Shown: positions 45,341 through 53,621 of the stretch, piece by piece
How the letters are laid out: each line of letters begins with the position of its first letter
Position numbering within the stretch: position 1 is the first letter of the stretch
Assembly (NCBI GenBank): GCA_017881055.1
Contig: JADGRF010000040.1
Span: 1 to 64,000 of the forward strand
DNA length: 64,000 bases
Source of the DNA: Sandaracinaceae bacterium
Lineage (GTDB): Bacteria; Myxococcota_A; Polyangia; Polyangiales; JAFGIB01
Direction: 5' to 3'
Program-made: the position numbers and the translations under genes
Notes under the pieces: model-generated
What the model saw: the letters and a program-made list of their open reading frames with translations, nothing else
The model's database searches: none
What the model was told of the DNA's origin: nothing

Positions 45341-45762
45341 TTCGCTTCTTTGATCTCGAGGGGGCTCGTATTGATGGCGAACTTCGTCACCTTCTCGCGC
45401 CGCAATAAGTCAATCACCGCCACGACCTGCATGTGCTTGACCCGACCGTCGGCCGATAGGATGGCTTTGACGTCGTGATCCTTGGTGTAGGCCTCGCGGA
45501 CCTTCGTCTGCAGCTGGGATTCGGTCACGACTTGGCCGTCGACGTAGAGCTTGCCTTCGACATCGATGGAGATCGAAAGCGTGGGGGTGATGGTCTCGCC
45601 CGTGGAGGCCTTCGGCAGCTCCACGCTGATCGACTTGTTGACCAGGTAGCTCGACGTCACCATGAGCACGATCAAGAGCACGAGCACGATATCGACCAAC
45701 GGCGTGACGTTGATCGCCGAGATCGTCTCGTCTTCGTCGCCTGACTTCCCGGTGCCTGCCAT
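45337..45762 (-). CDS. exbD: ExbD/TolR-family biopolymer transport protein
   Basis: This 141-residue protein has a short cytoplasmic N-terminus, one membrane helix and a periplasmic domain. INVTPLVDIVLVLLIVLMVTS carries the conserved membrane Asp (VDIVL) that takes part in proton movement. SVELPKASTGE and KAILSADGRVKHMQVVAVIDLLR follow as in the family. With ExbB it forms the motor that powers TonB. It sits between exbB (four bases away) and tonB (four-base overlap). Confidence 0.95.
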   Translation of the reverse strand: MAGTGKSGDEDETISAINVTPLVDIVLVLLIVLMVTSSYLVNKSISVELPKASTGETITPTLSISIDVEGKLYVDGQVVTESQLQTKVREAYTKDHDVKAILSADGRVKHMQVVAVIDLLRREKVTKFAINTSPLEIKEAK

Positions 45763-45765
45763 GGA

Positions 45766-46422
45766 CTACTCCGCCGCCGACGGCTGCGTGCCGTTGTGCT
45801 TCTCGGCGAGCAGGTGCGAGACGACGTCGCTGCCGAGCGCGCTGCCGCGTGAGATGCGCGTCTTGATCACGCGCTGGAAGAAGTTGAACGCGGCGACCGC
45901 GGGCAACGCGACGAGAATGCCGATCGCGGTGGCGACTAGCGCCTCGCCGATGTCCGACATGAGACCCGCCGTCACCTTGCCCTGACTCTGATCCAGGCTG
46001 TGGAAGGAGCGGATGATGCCGATGACCGTGCCGAGCAGACCGACGAACGGCGCGTTGTTGCCGACCGTACCGAGGAACACGAGGTTCCGTTCCATCGAGA
46101 CGCGCGCGATCTTTTCCTCGCCCGAGATGCGCTCGGTCGCGGACGCTGCGCCGTCTTCCGCAGAATCGAGGCCTGCCATGGCGAGGCTGGCTTCGATCGA
46201 GGGTGAGGTGCGCAGGCGCTTCTTCGCGCCTTCGAGGTCGTTCTTACGAAGCAGCTCGAGCAGGTCTTTACGCAGCTTGGCGATATCGTCGCGCGTCGAG
46301 ACGAAGAAGTACGCGCGTTCGAGCATGATCGCGACTCCGAGCACGGAGAGGCCGACCAAGAGCCACATGACCCAGGTGGCGCCGAGCATGGCGAAAGCTG
46401 TGAGGCGGTGCTGAATATCCAT
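45766..46422 (-). CDS. exbB: ExbB/TolQ-family proton channel
   Basis: From ATG 46422, with GGAG five bases upstream, the protein has 218 residues. It has three membrane helices: MLGATWVMWLLVGLSVLGVAIML, then NAPFVGLLGTVIGIIRSF, then IGEALVATAIGILVALPAVAAFNFF, the last two being the family signature. A cytoplasmic loop of about 90 residues connects the first and second. It assembles as the pentameric channel around ExbD. The longer frame upstream of ATG 46422 has no support. Transcribed first in the exbB-exbD-tonB operon. Confidence 0.95.
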   Translation of the reverse strand: MDIQHRLTAFAMLGATWVMWLLVGLSVLGVAIMLERAYFFVSTRDDIAKLRKDLLELLRKNDLEGAKKRLRTSPSIEASLAMAGLDSAEDGAASATERISGEEKIARVSMERNLVFLGTVGNNAPFVGLLGTVIGIIRSFHSLDQSQGKVTAGLMSDIGEALVATAIGILVALPAVAAFNFFQRVIKTRISRGSALGSDVVSHLLAEKHNGTQPSAAE

Positions 46423-46549
46423 CGAATCTCCGTCGAAGCTGCTGAGGGGCAACAAAGTACGCAACCGCTCGTTGCCGAGCAAGGCATCGGCGGCTGATCC
46501 GTCGTTCATCGCGAACGACCGGGTTCATGTGTCGTTCCGGGGCTGTCGA

Positions 46550-47644
46550 TCAAGTCTGCGCGTCGTCGAGGACTTCGGGGACTTCCTGCTGGCTGTGCGC
46601 AGGCGACGGCGCATCGAGCTCGGGTTTGCAGATCTCGCGCAGGATCATGGTCGCGTAGGCGCCGCTGGGTAGATCGAAGCGCAGCACGAGCGCGTCGGGC
46701 TCGGTGTCGACCTCGACCGCGCGAGGGCGGATGCGCGCGACACGCCGAGTGCCTTCTCCGTACTTCGCGTGCTGCGCGAGCGTATCCATGTCGATCTCCG
46801 AGCGACGCAGCAGGTCGCGCTCGTGATCCCCCGCGGCGCCTTCGGGCCAGCGCATCTTGGCGCCGAACATGGGACCCGTGGGGCTCACCTCCCAGGTTTG
46901 CATGCGCCGCGCGGCGTCGGCTTGGTCCTCATTCAAGAACATGCCGCCGCTGTCTTCTTTACGGAGCAGGTCACCGGGCAGCGGGGCTTCGTAATGGCCG
47001 TTGTCGATGCGCTCGGCCAGCCAGGTGTTGAAGAGAGTCGACTGCAGGGTCGAAAATAGGAGCTTGCGCTCGAAGCGATCGCGGGGAGCCCGACCCCCAG
47101 CGAGGATCCAGGCGCGGGCGCGGTCGAGGTTGCGGGCGTCGATTCCGAAACGTTGTTCTCCGTAATAGTTGGGGGCCCCGACGCGCTGCATTTGCTCGAG
47201 CACAGCGCGCGCCGCCTGCGCGTCGATTCCTTCGCCGCGCAAGCGCAATGTGAAGCGGTTTTCCCGCAGGTGGCCGGTGCGCAGCTTGTGCGGGTGCAGC
47301 GCGGCCTCCAGGATCTGGATTTCAGGCAATTTCAGAGCTAACGCCGCTTCGGGCGTAGCGCCGAAAAAACTCGCCCATTGAGTCGTGACCGCGTGCCGGT
47401 CTTTGAGGCCCGCAAAGCCGGCCTCGCGAGGGTTTCCGCCGAGGGCCAACGCGATGCGTTCCACAGCGTCGCGCGTGGTCAAACCGCGCTTCTGGAAACG
47501 CACGAAGAGGTGGGTCCCTTGACCCGTCGGGACGTAGGCGGGGATTTCATCGACTACGAAATCCTCCGGTACACTACGAATTTTTCCGATTGTCCTCAGC
47601 GATTTGGCGGTAGCATAAGGCAACTCGCGGAACGGGGCGTGCAT
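46550..47644 (-). CDS. truD: tRNA pseudouridine(13) synthase TruD
   Basis: From ATG 47644 the protein has 364 residues. It makes pseudouridine 13 in tRNA-Glu and some other tRNAs. The family signature is clear: PEDFVVDEIPAY, GTHLFVRFQKRGLTT, and the catalytic Asp in GFAGLKDRHAVTTQ. GAPNYYGEQRFG and the C-terminal LPSGAYATMILRE end complete the fold. Upstream in-frame sequence is low quality, so the later ATG is used. It lies 127 bp upstream of exbB on the same strand and is divergent from the serine hydrolase gene by 72 bp. The C-terminus (PSPAHSQQEVPEV) is a short acidic tail. Confidence 0.95.
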   Translation of the reverse strand: MHAPFRELPYATAKSLRTIGKIRSVPEDFVVDEIPAYVPTGQGTHLFVRFQKRGLTTRDAVERIALALGGNPREAGFAGLKDRHAVTTQWASFFGATPEAALALKLPEIQILEAALHPHKLRTGHLRENRFTLRLRGEGIDAQAARAVLEQMQRVGAPNYYGEQRFGIDARNLDRARAWILAGGRAPRDRFERKLLFSTLQSTLFNTWLAERIDNGHYEAPLPGDLLRKEDSGGMFLNEDQADAARRMQTWEVSPTGPMFGAKMRWPEGAAGDHERDLLRRSEIDMDTLAQHAKYGEGTRRVARIRPRAVEVDTEPDALVLRFDLPSGAYATMILREICKPELDAPSPAHSQQEVPEVLDDAQT

Positions 47645-47716
47645 GGTGCGCTCAGGGGAAGTGGGCCGGAGACGGCGTGAAAACGGCGCCCCGCCTGTCG
47701 ATAGAGACGAAGCTAC

Positions 47717-48829
47717 GTGAGCGCAGAAGAACTCAAGCAGCGAGTGCAGCGAGAAGCCGCACGCCTGATGGACGCCGGGGTGGCGGGCCAAGCTTTCCCA
47801 GGTGGCGTGGCTTGCGTCAACTGGCGTGAGGGCGATGCCGTCCACACGGTCGAGGTTGCGGCTGGGCGCCTGCGCGCGGGCGAGGCCGAGGTGCGCAGCA
47901 CGACGCCCTACGACCTTGCGTCTCTGACCAAGCCGATCGTCGCGATGTCGGCGTTGCGCCTGGTCGCGAGCGGCAGGCTCTCACTCGACGTCCGGACCGA
48001 TTCGGTGGTGACCGACGTGCGTGGCGGAGTGGGTGGAGCCGCGACGCTCGAGATGCTGCTCACGCACCGCTCGGGCCTCGCCGACTGGGGCGGTTTGTAC
48101 CTCGACGTGCCGCACGATCCCGGCACTGCGGCTGCGCGCCGCTGGATCTTGAGCGAAGCCTCGCGCCGTCCGGCTGAGGGCGAGCTGAAGGGGCCGCTCT
48201 ACAGCGATCTCGGGTATTTGATCGCTGGCGAGGTGATTGCTCGGACCGCGGGTGAAAAGCTCGATCGCGTCGTACAGCGCGAGGTCACCGACCCACTCGG
48301 CATCACGCCCGATCTGTTCTTCCCAGGCGCGCTGCCGCCCGATCGGCGCGCTGTGATCGTGCGCGAAGCGGCTCCCACCGAGTGGTGCGAGTGGCGCGGT
48401 CGGCTGATTCGCGGCGAGGTTCACGACGAGAACAGCGCGGCCTTCGGCGGTGTCGCTGGCAACGCGGGCATGTTCGGCACGGCGCGTGGCGTCGCTACGT
48501 TCGGTCGTGCGGTGCTCGACTCGCTGCTCGGTCACGGCGACTTTCTGCGCAAGGATCTGATCGAGCACGCGCTCGCACCGATTCCCGGCACGTCGATTCG
48601 TCTCGGTTGGGACGCGAAGAGCTCCGAGAACAGCTCGGCGGGTCGCCGAATGAGCGCGAAGACGTTTGGTCATCTCGGCTTCACCGGCACGTCGATCTGG
48701 TGCGACCCGGAGCGCGACCTGGTGATCGTGCTGCTCACGAACCGTGTGCATCCGAGCCGTGCGAACGAGCGAATCAAGGGGTTTCGCCCAGGCTTCCACG
48801 ACGGCGTTATCGCTGCTCTCGGTAAGTAG
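47717..48829 (+). CDS. Serine hydrolase of the class C beta-lactamase/penicillin-binding fold
   Basis: This 370-residue protein starts at GTG 47717. It has the SxxK nucleophile (LASLTKP, Ser69-Lys72), LLTHRSGL after it, the YxN position as LYSDLGY and a KTG-like HLGFTGT near the C-terminus. This is the beta-lactamase/D-aminopeptidase/esterase EstB fold. There is no signal peptide, so it is cytoplasmic, and drug resistance is unlikely. It may hydrolyse small esters or peptides. In the YxN motif Asn is Asp, seen in some esterases. It converges with recD2. Confidence 0.88.
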   Translation: MSAEELKQRVQREAARLMDAGVAGQAFPGGVACVNWREGDAVHTVEVAAGRLRAGEAEVRSTTPYDLASLTKPIVAMSALRLVASGRLSLDVRTDSVVTDVRGGVGGAATLEMLLTHRSGLADWGGLYLDVPHDPGTAAARRWILSEASRRPAEGELKGPLYSDLGYLIAGEVIARTAGEKLDRVVQREVTDPLGITPDLFFPGALPPDRRAVIVREAAPTEWCEWRGRLIRGEVHDENSAAFGGVAGNAGMFGTARGVATFGRAVLDSLLGHGDFLRKDLIEHALAPIPGTSIRLGWDAKSSENSSAGRRMSAKTFGHLGFTGTSIWCDPERDLVIVLLTNRVHPSRANERIKGFRPGFHDGVIAALGK

Positions 48830-48849
48830 CGCGTCGCGGTGAGCTGATC

Positions 48850-48967
48850 GCGTCGCGCTTTGGGCGCATCCGCGGCTTACGTCCTCGCTCGGGTCGGTCA
48901 CGTACGGGAAGTACGCTCCCTCGCCGAGCTGCGGGCGCGCTCGCGGCTGCATCCCAAATCGCGACGC
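48850..48967. repeat. 118-bp imperfect inverted repeat between converging genes
   Basis: The ends GCGTCGCG (48850-48857) and CGCGACGC (48960-48967) are perfect complements, and TTTGGG pairs with CCCAAA next to them. Further in, GCA-CCGCG-type and CTCGG/CCGAG arms pair. The tip is CGTAC-GGGAA-GTACG (48900-48914). This is a long structured element, possibly a mobile or REP-like repeat. Confidence 0.7.
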
Positions 48968-48991
48968 TCGCGTTGTCGAGAGGGTGAGCGC

Positions 48992-49011
48992 GCGCGGCCC
49001 TTCGGGCGCGC
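48992..49011. terminator. Hairpin at converging serine-hydrolase/recD2 ends
   Basis: GCGC (48992-48995), a bulged G, GCCC (48997-49000), loop TTC, GGGC (49004-49007) and GCGC (49008-49011). It lies seven bases before the recD2 stop and could terminate both transcripts. No T-tract is present. Confidence 0.5.
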
Positions 49012-49017
49012 CCGTGG

Positions 49018-51165
49018 TTATTGGGCGGTGAGGCGAACACGGAGGTGGGTGTTCACTTTGCGTTGATCGGCGTTTTGGATGGCTCGGGTTAGGGCTCTGG
49101 GGTCGCCGATGATTACGGCTAGTTTTCGGGCTCGGGTTACGGCGGTATAGACGAGGGCTCGGGTCAGGAGCATGTGGTGCGAGCCGTGTAGGACGATGAT
49201 GACAGCTGGAAACTCGCTGCCCTGAACCTTGTGCACGGTGCAGGCGTAGGCGAGGGAGATGGCGTCGAGCGAGTCGGGTTCGTAGCTGACATCGCGGGTT
49301 CCCATGCGTACGAACGTGATGCCGGCGTCGATGCGGGTGACTTCGCCGAGGTCGCCGTTCCAGACCTCGCGGTCGTAGTCGTTGCGAAGCTGCATGACTT
49401 TGTCGCCGACGCGAAGGCGGCGGGAGCCGGTTGGGGCGGGTATGCCCGCTAGGCTTGCCGCGGGGTTGTTGGCGTTCTGCAACAGCTCGTTCAGGGCTTC
49501 GGTGCCGAGCGGGCCGCGCCGCATCGGCGTGAGGACTTGTACGTCGCGCATCGGATCGAGCCCGTAGGCGGTGTGCATGCGCTTGAGCGTTTCGGTGAGG
49601 CGTGCGTGGATTGCGTGCGGATCGCTGGCGCGGATAATGAAGAGATCGCCGCTGCCGCGCGTGCCAGGCGTCGTGGGCGTTGGCGTGTGTCCAGCCAAGA
49701 TGGCGTGCGCGGCGCGAACGATCGCGCTCTCTTGCGCTTGTCGAAACACTTCCGTGAGGCGCACGACCACGCAGACTCTGCTGTCGATCAGCTCGCGCAG
49801 AACCGGGCCGGCGCCGATCGGTGGCAGCTGATCGACGTCGCCGACCAAGACGAGCGTGGCGCTCTGCGGCAGCGCGTCGAGCAGGCGTTCGGCGAGCAGT
49901 ACGTCGAGCATCGACGCTTCGTCGACGAGCACGAAGTCGGCTTCGATCGGTGAGCTGGCGTTGCGAGCGAAGGTGCTCGACGCAGGGTTCCACTCGAGCA
50001 GGCGATGCAGTGTCTGCGCGGGTAGATCCGTGGCGTCGCTCAGGCGCTTCGCGGCGCGGCCGGTGGGCGCGCATAGGATCACCCGGCGACCGACGGCTTG
50101 CTGCGCTCGCACCAACGCGGACGTCGTGGTGGTCTTGCCGGTGCCCGGGCCGCCGGTGAGCACCATCAGGCCCGCTGCGAACGACGCACGCACCGCGTCG
50201 CGCTGCGCGCTCGCGAAGAATTCCGGCAGTGCGTCGCTGATCGCGGCGTCCATGTTGGCCGGCGGTTCGCGTTTTCCGGAGAGCGCGCGCAGGCGTCGTG
50301 CGACTGCGAGCTCGGCGTGATGCAACGGCGGCGCGTACACGCGGTCGTCATCCAGGATCACCATGCCGCGCAGCGAAAGCTCAGTCAGCGCGGGCAGGAT
50401 GCGCTGCTCGGGCACATCGAGCGCGCGCACCCGGCCATCCAACTCGCGTTGCAGCACGAACGAATGGCCGTCATCCGCGGCTTGACCGAGCACGTGCAGA
50501 ATCGCGCCTGCGGCTCTGCGCGGATCGTCGTGTGCGTAGCCAAGGGCGCTGGCCATCGCGTCCGCCGTGCGAAAGCCGATGCCGGCGACCTGCTCGGCGA
50601 CCAAGTAGGGATCCTCGCGCACGACGCGCACGGTCTGTTCGCCGTACTTCACGCTGACACGTCGCGCGAACGCGGGGCCGAGGCCGAGGCCTTGCAGGAA
50701 TGCGAACACTTCGGCTTCCGCGTGCCGACTGCGCACGGCATCGGCGATCGATTGCGCGCGCTGCGGGCCGATACCGGCCACATCGCGCAGGCGCGAGGAC
50801 TGCGTGGTGATCACATCGAGCGTGCGGTCGCCGAACTGTGCCACCAAGCGCTTCGCGATCTCCGGACCGATGCCGGGAATCAAGCCCGAACCGAGGTAGC
50901 GTGTGATGCCGAGCGCGGTCGTAGGCGTGACGGGCGTGAAGCTCTGCACGCGAAAGCGTCGCCCGAATGCGCGGTGATCTTCGAAGCGACCTTCGACGCG
51001 CAGCGTTTCGCCGGGTGCGCTCTCGCGCAGATCTCCGACGAGCACGATCTTCTCGTCGCGGTCCTCACGCGTCGTCGCGAGCACGCTGAAGCGGCCGTCC
51101 GGGCTGCGGTAGAGCAACTCGTCGACCGTGACACGCAGTGTTTCGCCACGTTCCTGTTGAGCCAT
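49018..51165 (-). CDS. recD2: RecD2-type helicase
   Basis: This 715-residue SF1 helicase starts at ATG 51165. It has an N-terminal OB-like region and tandem helix-hairpin-helix motifs (GSGLIPGIGPEIAKRLV, RDVAGIGPQRAQSI, VAGIGFRTADAMA), which distinguish RecD2 from the RecBCD subunit. Helicase motif I is LTGGPGTGKTTTT, motif II is VLVDEASMLD, and the C-terminal motif VI is VYTAVTRARKL. RecD2 moves 5' to 3' on single-stranded DNA and acts in repair and fork maintenance in bacteria lacking RecBC. No recB or recC gene is seen here. The next gene begins 33 bp upstream on the same strand. Confidence 0.95.
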   Translation of the reverse strand: MAQQERGETLRVTVDELLYRSPDGRFSVLATTREDRDEKIVLVGDLRESAPGETLRVEGRFEDHRAFGRRFRVQSFTPVTPTTALGITRYLGSGLIPGIGPEIAKRLVAQFGDRTLDVITTQSSRLRDVAGIGPQRAQSIADAVRSRHAEAEVFAFLQGLGLGPAFARRVSVKYGEQTVRVVREDPYLVAEQVAGIGFRTADAMASALGYAHDDPRRAAGAILHVLGQAADDGHSFVLQRELDGRVRALDVPEQRILPALTELSLRGMVILDDDRVYAPPLHHAELAVARRLRALSGKREPPANMDAAISDALPEFFASAQRDAVRASFAAGLMVLTGGPGTGKTTTTSALVRAQQAVGRRVILCAPTGRAAKRLSDATDLPAQTLHRLLEWNPASSTFARNASSPIEADFVLVDEASMLDVLLAERLLDALPQSATLVLVGDVDQLPPIGAGPVLRELIDSRVCVVVRLTEVFRQAQESAIVRAAHAILAGHTPTPTTPGTRGSGDLFIIRASDPHAIHARLTETLKRMHTAYGLDPMRDVQVLTPMRRGPLGTEALNELLQNANNPAASLAGIPAPTGSRRLRVGDKVMQLRNDYDREVWNGDLGEVTRIDAGITFVRMGTRDVSYEPDSLDAISLAYACTVHKVQGSEFPAVIIVLHGSHHMLLTRALVYTAVTRARKLAVIIGDPRALTRAIQNADQRKVNTHLRVRLTAQ

Positions 51166-51198
51166 GAGCAGGCATCGCTGCGACACGCGCGTTGGTCT

Positions 51199-52815
51199 TC
51201 ACGGATCCCGAGCGCACGTACCGCTGGCATCGTAGCCGAAGGTCCCCGGCTCGCCGCTACGCGGATCATCGACGATTCGCTGGAGACACACACCGGGCTT
51301 GGGGCGCGGTGTAGCCGGCGCGGCGCTGACTCGGCGGCCCCGCGGGTCTCGCAGGTAGACAGAACCCCCCGCGTTGGAAAGGCCGCGTTTGCCGAGACAC
51401 GGGCCGACGTGGACCAGCAGGGCGCCCGCGGGCGGCGGTGAATCGCGTGGATCGCTCGGGTCGAATGCATCGGGGACCAACAGCACGCGCGCCTGCGGAT
51501 ACGCGATCGCATCGCTCCGGATGGGCGTGCCCGCTTGGTCGGGCTTGTCGCTCAAGCTGAAGCCCGCGAGCGGCACCGGCGTGTCACCGTAGTTGCGAAT
51601 CTCCACCAGCTCTTGCGCGGGCTCGGGGCCGAGCGGATCGGCACGCACGTCTGTGATCGAGAGCGCAGCAAGATCGGTCTCGGTGGTCAGCGCGAACGAG
51701 TCGCGAGCTTGGTTGCCGGCAGCATCGATCGCACGCACGGTCAGGTCGACGTTGTCGCCAGGCGCGAGAGCGTTGCGGCTCCAGGCGAATGCGCCAGCCG
51801 GCGCTAGCTGCGCCCAGGTCTCCGTACCGTCATCGATCAGAATGCGTGCGGGTTCGTCGGCCTCCGCGCGTAATGAGACGTGGGTGTCGTCGACGAGCGC
51901 GCAGCCGAACGGCAGCGCTTGCTCGTCACGTGCGCAGGGTAGGGTTCGCCAGCCCGGTGCCTGCTGGTCGACGTGGTCGCCGGCCGTGAACGTCGAACTC
52001 CACGGTTCGAGGGCCGCGCCGTGATCGTCGCGCAGCTCACTGCCTGTGCGCAGCGCGTAGCGCGCGAGCGGTTCAAGCGCGCCATCGGGCACGAGCGCAA
52101 TGCATGCAACGCCGTTGGCGTCGAGCTCGTGACAGTCGAAACGCAGCGTGTGCGCAGGCACGGCGAGACCGCGCGAGTCCTCCAGCCAGATGCCGCGGGC
52201 TTCGCCGGACACGGCACCGTCGAAGATGAGCGCGCAGAAGCGCAGGTTGGGTGGCACGCTGGAGCTGCCCTCTGCAGGAAACGCGCTCACGACACTGCCG
52301 CCTGCGGACGAGGCGGCGGACACGCCGAGCGCCGCGTGGAACGCCGAGCCGTTCCCGTTCACCTTCGAGCCGTCGCTGAAACGAGCGAAGCCTGCGACGG
52401 CGAAGACGTAGCTGCCGCCATTCTGGAGCGGTGCGCTGGGCGTGACCGTGACGCTGGCATCGTTGTCGTACGCGATGCGGCTTGGCACGACACGAGCTGC
52501 ACTCTTGGCGGTCAGCGGGCTGCGTTGGAGGTCTTCCGCGAGGCTCGCGTCGTAGTCGCCTTCGAAGAGGAAGATGGCTTGGCTCTCCGGATCGAGCGGA
52601 CGTGTGGCGTGCAGGACGAGTGTCGGTCGGCGTGGCAACGCCGTGAGGTCCGCCTGTTGACCCTCGAAGTCGCGACCCTCGACTGAAAGCCCTGCGTCGC
52701 CGTGTGCTGCCGAGCGAGCCAGATCGCGCGCAGGGGACAGGCATGCGCTCAGCCATGCGCCCAAGCTGCACCACAGAATCACGGGAAACGCGGGGCGGCT
52801 GGGACGTGCGCTCAT
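51199..52815 (-). CDS. Lipoprotein with Ig-like and lamin-tail domains
   Basis: This protein has 538 residues from ATG 52815, with a lipoprotein signal ending in WLSACLS. The middle has bacterial Ig-like repeats (VVSAFPAEGSSSVPPNLRF resembles the SbsA-type FPA.G...V motif; ARYALRTGSELRDDHG also fits). Near 440-510 a lamin-tail domain is seen: ALSITDVRADPLGPEPAQELVEIRNYGDTPVPLAGFSLSD, given here only in part as VEIRNYGD and LAGFSLSD. Such proteins are exported and common in Myxococcota, with roles in adhesion or surface structure suspected. It is divergent from the HNH gene by 146 bp. A longer upstream frame lacks support. Confidence 0.8.
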   Translation of the reverse strand: MSARPSRPAFPVILWCSLGAWLSACLSPARDLARSAAHGDAGLSVEGRDFEGQQADLTALPRRPTLVLHATRPLDPESQAIFLFEGDYDASLAEDLQRSPLTAKSAARVVPSRIAYDNDASVTVTPSAPLQNGGSYVFAVAGFARFSDGSKVNGNGSAFHAALGVSAASSAGGSVVSAFPAEGSSSVPPNLRFCALIFDGAVSGEARGIWLEDSRGLAVPAHTLRFDCHELDANGVACIALVPDGALEPLARYALRTGSELRDDHGAALEPWSSTFTAGDHVDQQAPGWRTLPCARDEQALPFGCALVDDTHVSLRAEADEPARILIDDGTETWAQLAPAGAFAWSRNALAPGDNVDLTVRAIDAAGNQARDSFALTTETDLAALSITDVRADPLGPEPAQELVEIRNYGDTPVPLAGFSLSDKPDQAGTPIRSDAIAYPQARVLLVPDAFDPSDPRDSPPPAGALLVHVGPCLGKRGLSNAGGSVYLRDPRGRRVSAAPATPRPKPGVCLQRIVDDPRSGEPGTFGYDASGTCARDP

Positions 52816-52961
52816 GCCGGTGCATCGACCGGAGCAGGCTTCGGTTGCCCCCGTGCGGCGGGAGGCTCGAACATGCGCTACGCTGAAGGTCGTGTAGCGC
52901 CGCGTGTGTGCGAGGCACGCGGGGTCTTCGTGAGTAAGGTGGTCAGAAGAGGCTCTTCGAA

Positions 52962-53552
52962 ATGCCTTACGGGCTCGATGCACCGGTTCTGGTGCTCAAC
53001 CGCCATTATCAACCCGTGCGCGTGACGCCTGCGCGTCGCGCGCTGCTGCTGCTCTTCGGCGGTTCGGCGCGGGCACTCGATCACAAGTTCGACGCCTACG
53101 ATTTCAGTACTTGGATGAGCACGCCGCCGCGGCATGGCGACGAGACCATTGGTACTACCTCGGGCCCTTTGCGTGTGCCGCGCGTGCTGCTCCTACACCG
53201 CTACGGACGCGTGCCGATGACCACGCTGCGCCTGTCGCGGCGCAACGTGTACCTGCGCGACGATCACACCTGCCAGTACTGCGGGCGCAAGCCGCCAGTG
53301 AAAGACTTGAATCTCGACCACGTGAAGCCGCGCTCGCAGGGCGGCACGTCCTCGTGGGAAAACCTCGTCACGTCGTGCCGGCGCTGCAACTTCAGGAAGG
53401 GCGGGTTCACGCCGGAGGGCGCAGGCATGCACTTGCTGCGTGAGCCGACGCGCCCCAACTGGACGCTGGCCGTGGCGCTGTCGGCTGCGCCGCGTCACTT
53501 CGCAGAATGGGAGCCGTTTTTGCCGTCCATTTCAGTGGCGGCGACCGGCTGA
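52962..53552 (+). CDS. HNH endonuclease-domain protein
   Basis: This 196-residue protein starts at ATG 52962 with AGAAGAGG upstream. The N-terminus (PVLVLNRHYQPVRVTPARRAL) is typical of small bacterial HNH proteins. The HNH core reads TCQYCGRKP, LNLDHVKPRSQGGTSSWENLVTSCRRCNFRKG: two CxxC zinc knuckles and the catalytic His in LDHV, followed by N. It probably cuts DNA. Close relatives are widespread chromosomal genes of unknown purpose, not clearly tied to phage or restriction. The gene stands alone upstream of the ParA-like fusion gene on the same strand. Confidence 0.88.
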   Translation: MPYGLDAPVLVLNRHYQPVRVTPARRALLLLFGGSARALDHKFDAYDFSTWMSTPPRHGDETIGTTSGPLRVPRVLLLHRYGRVPMTTLRLSRRNVYLRDDHTCQYCGRKPPVKDLNLDHVKPRSQGGTSSWENLVTSCRRCNFRKGGFTPEGAGMHLLREPTRPNWTLAVALSAAPRHFAEWEPFLPSISVAATG

Positions 53553-53621
53553 ACCCCGATTGGGCGCCGCCGGAAGGGGTGGTTTGCTTCGCGGCAGCGT
53601 GCTTGGTACAGAGCCCGTCCC

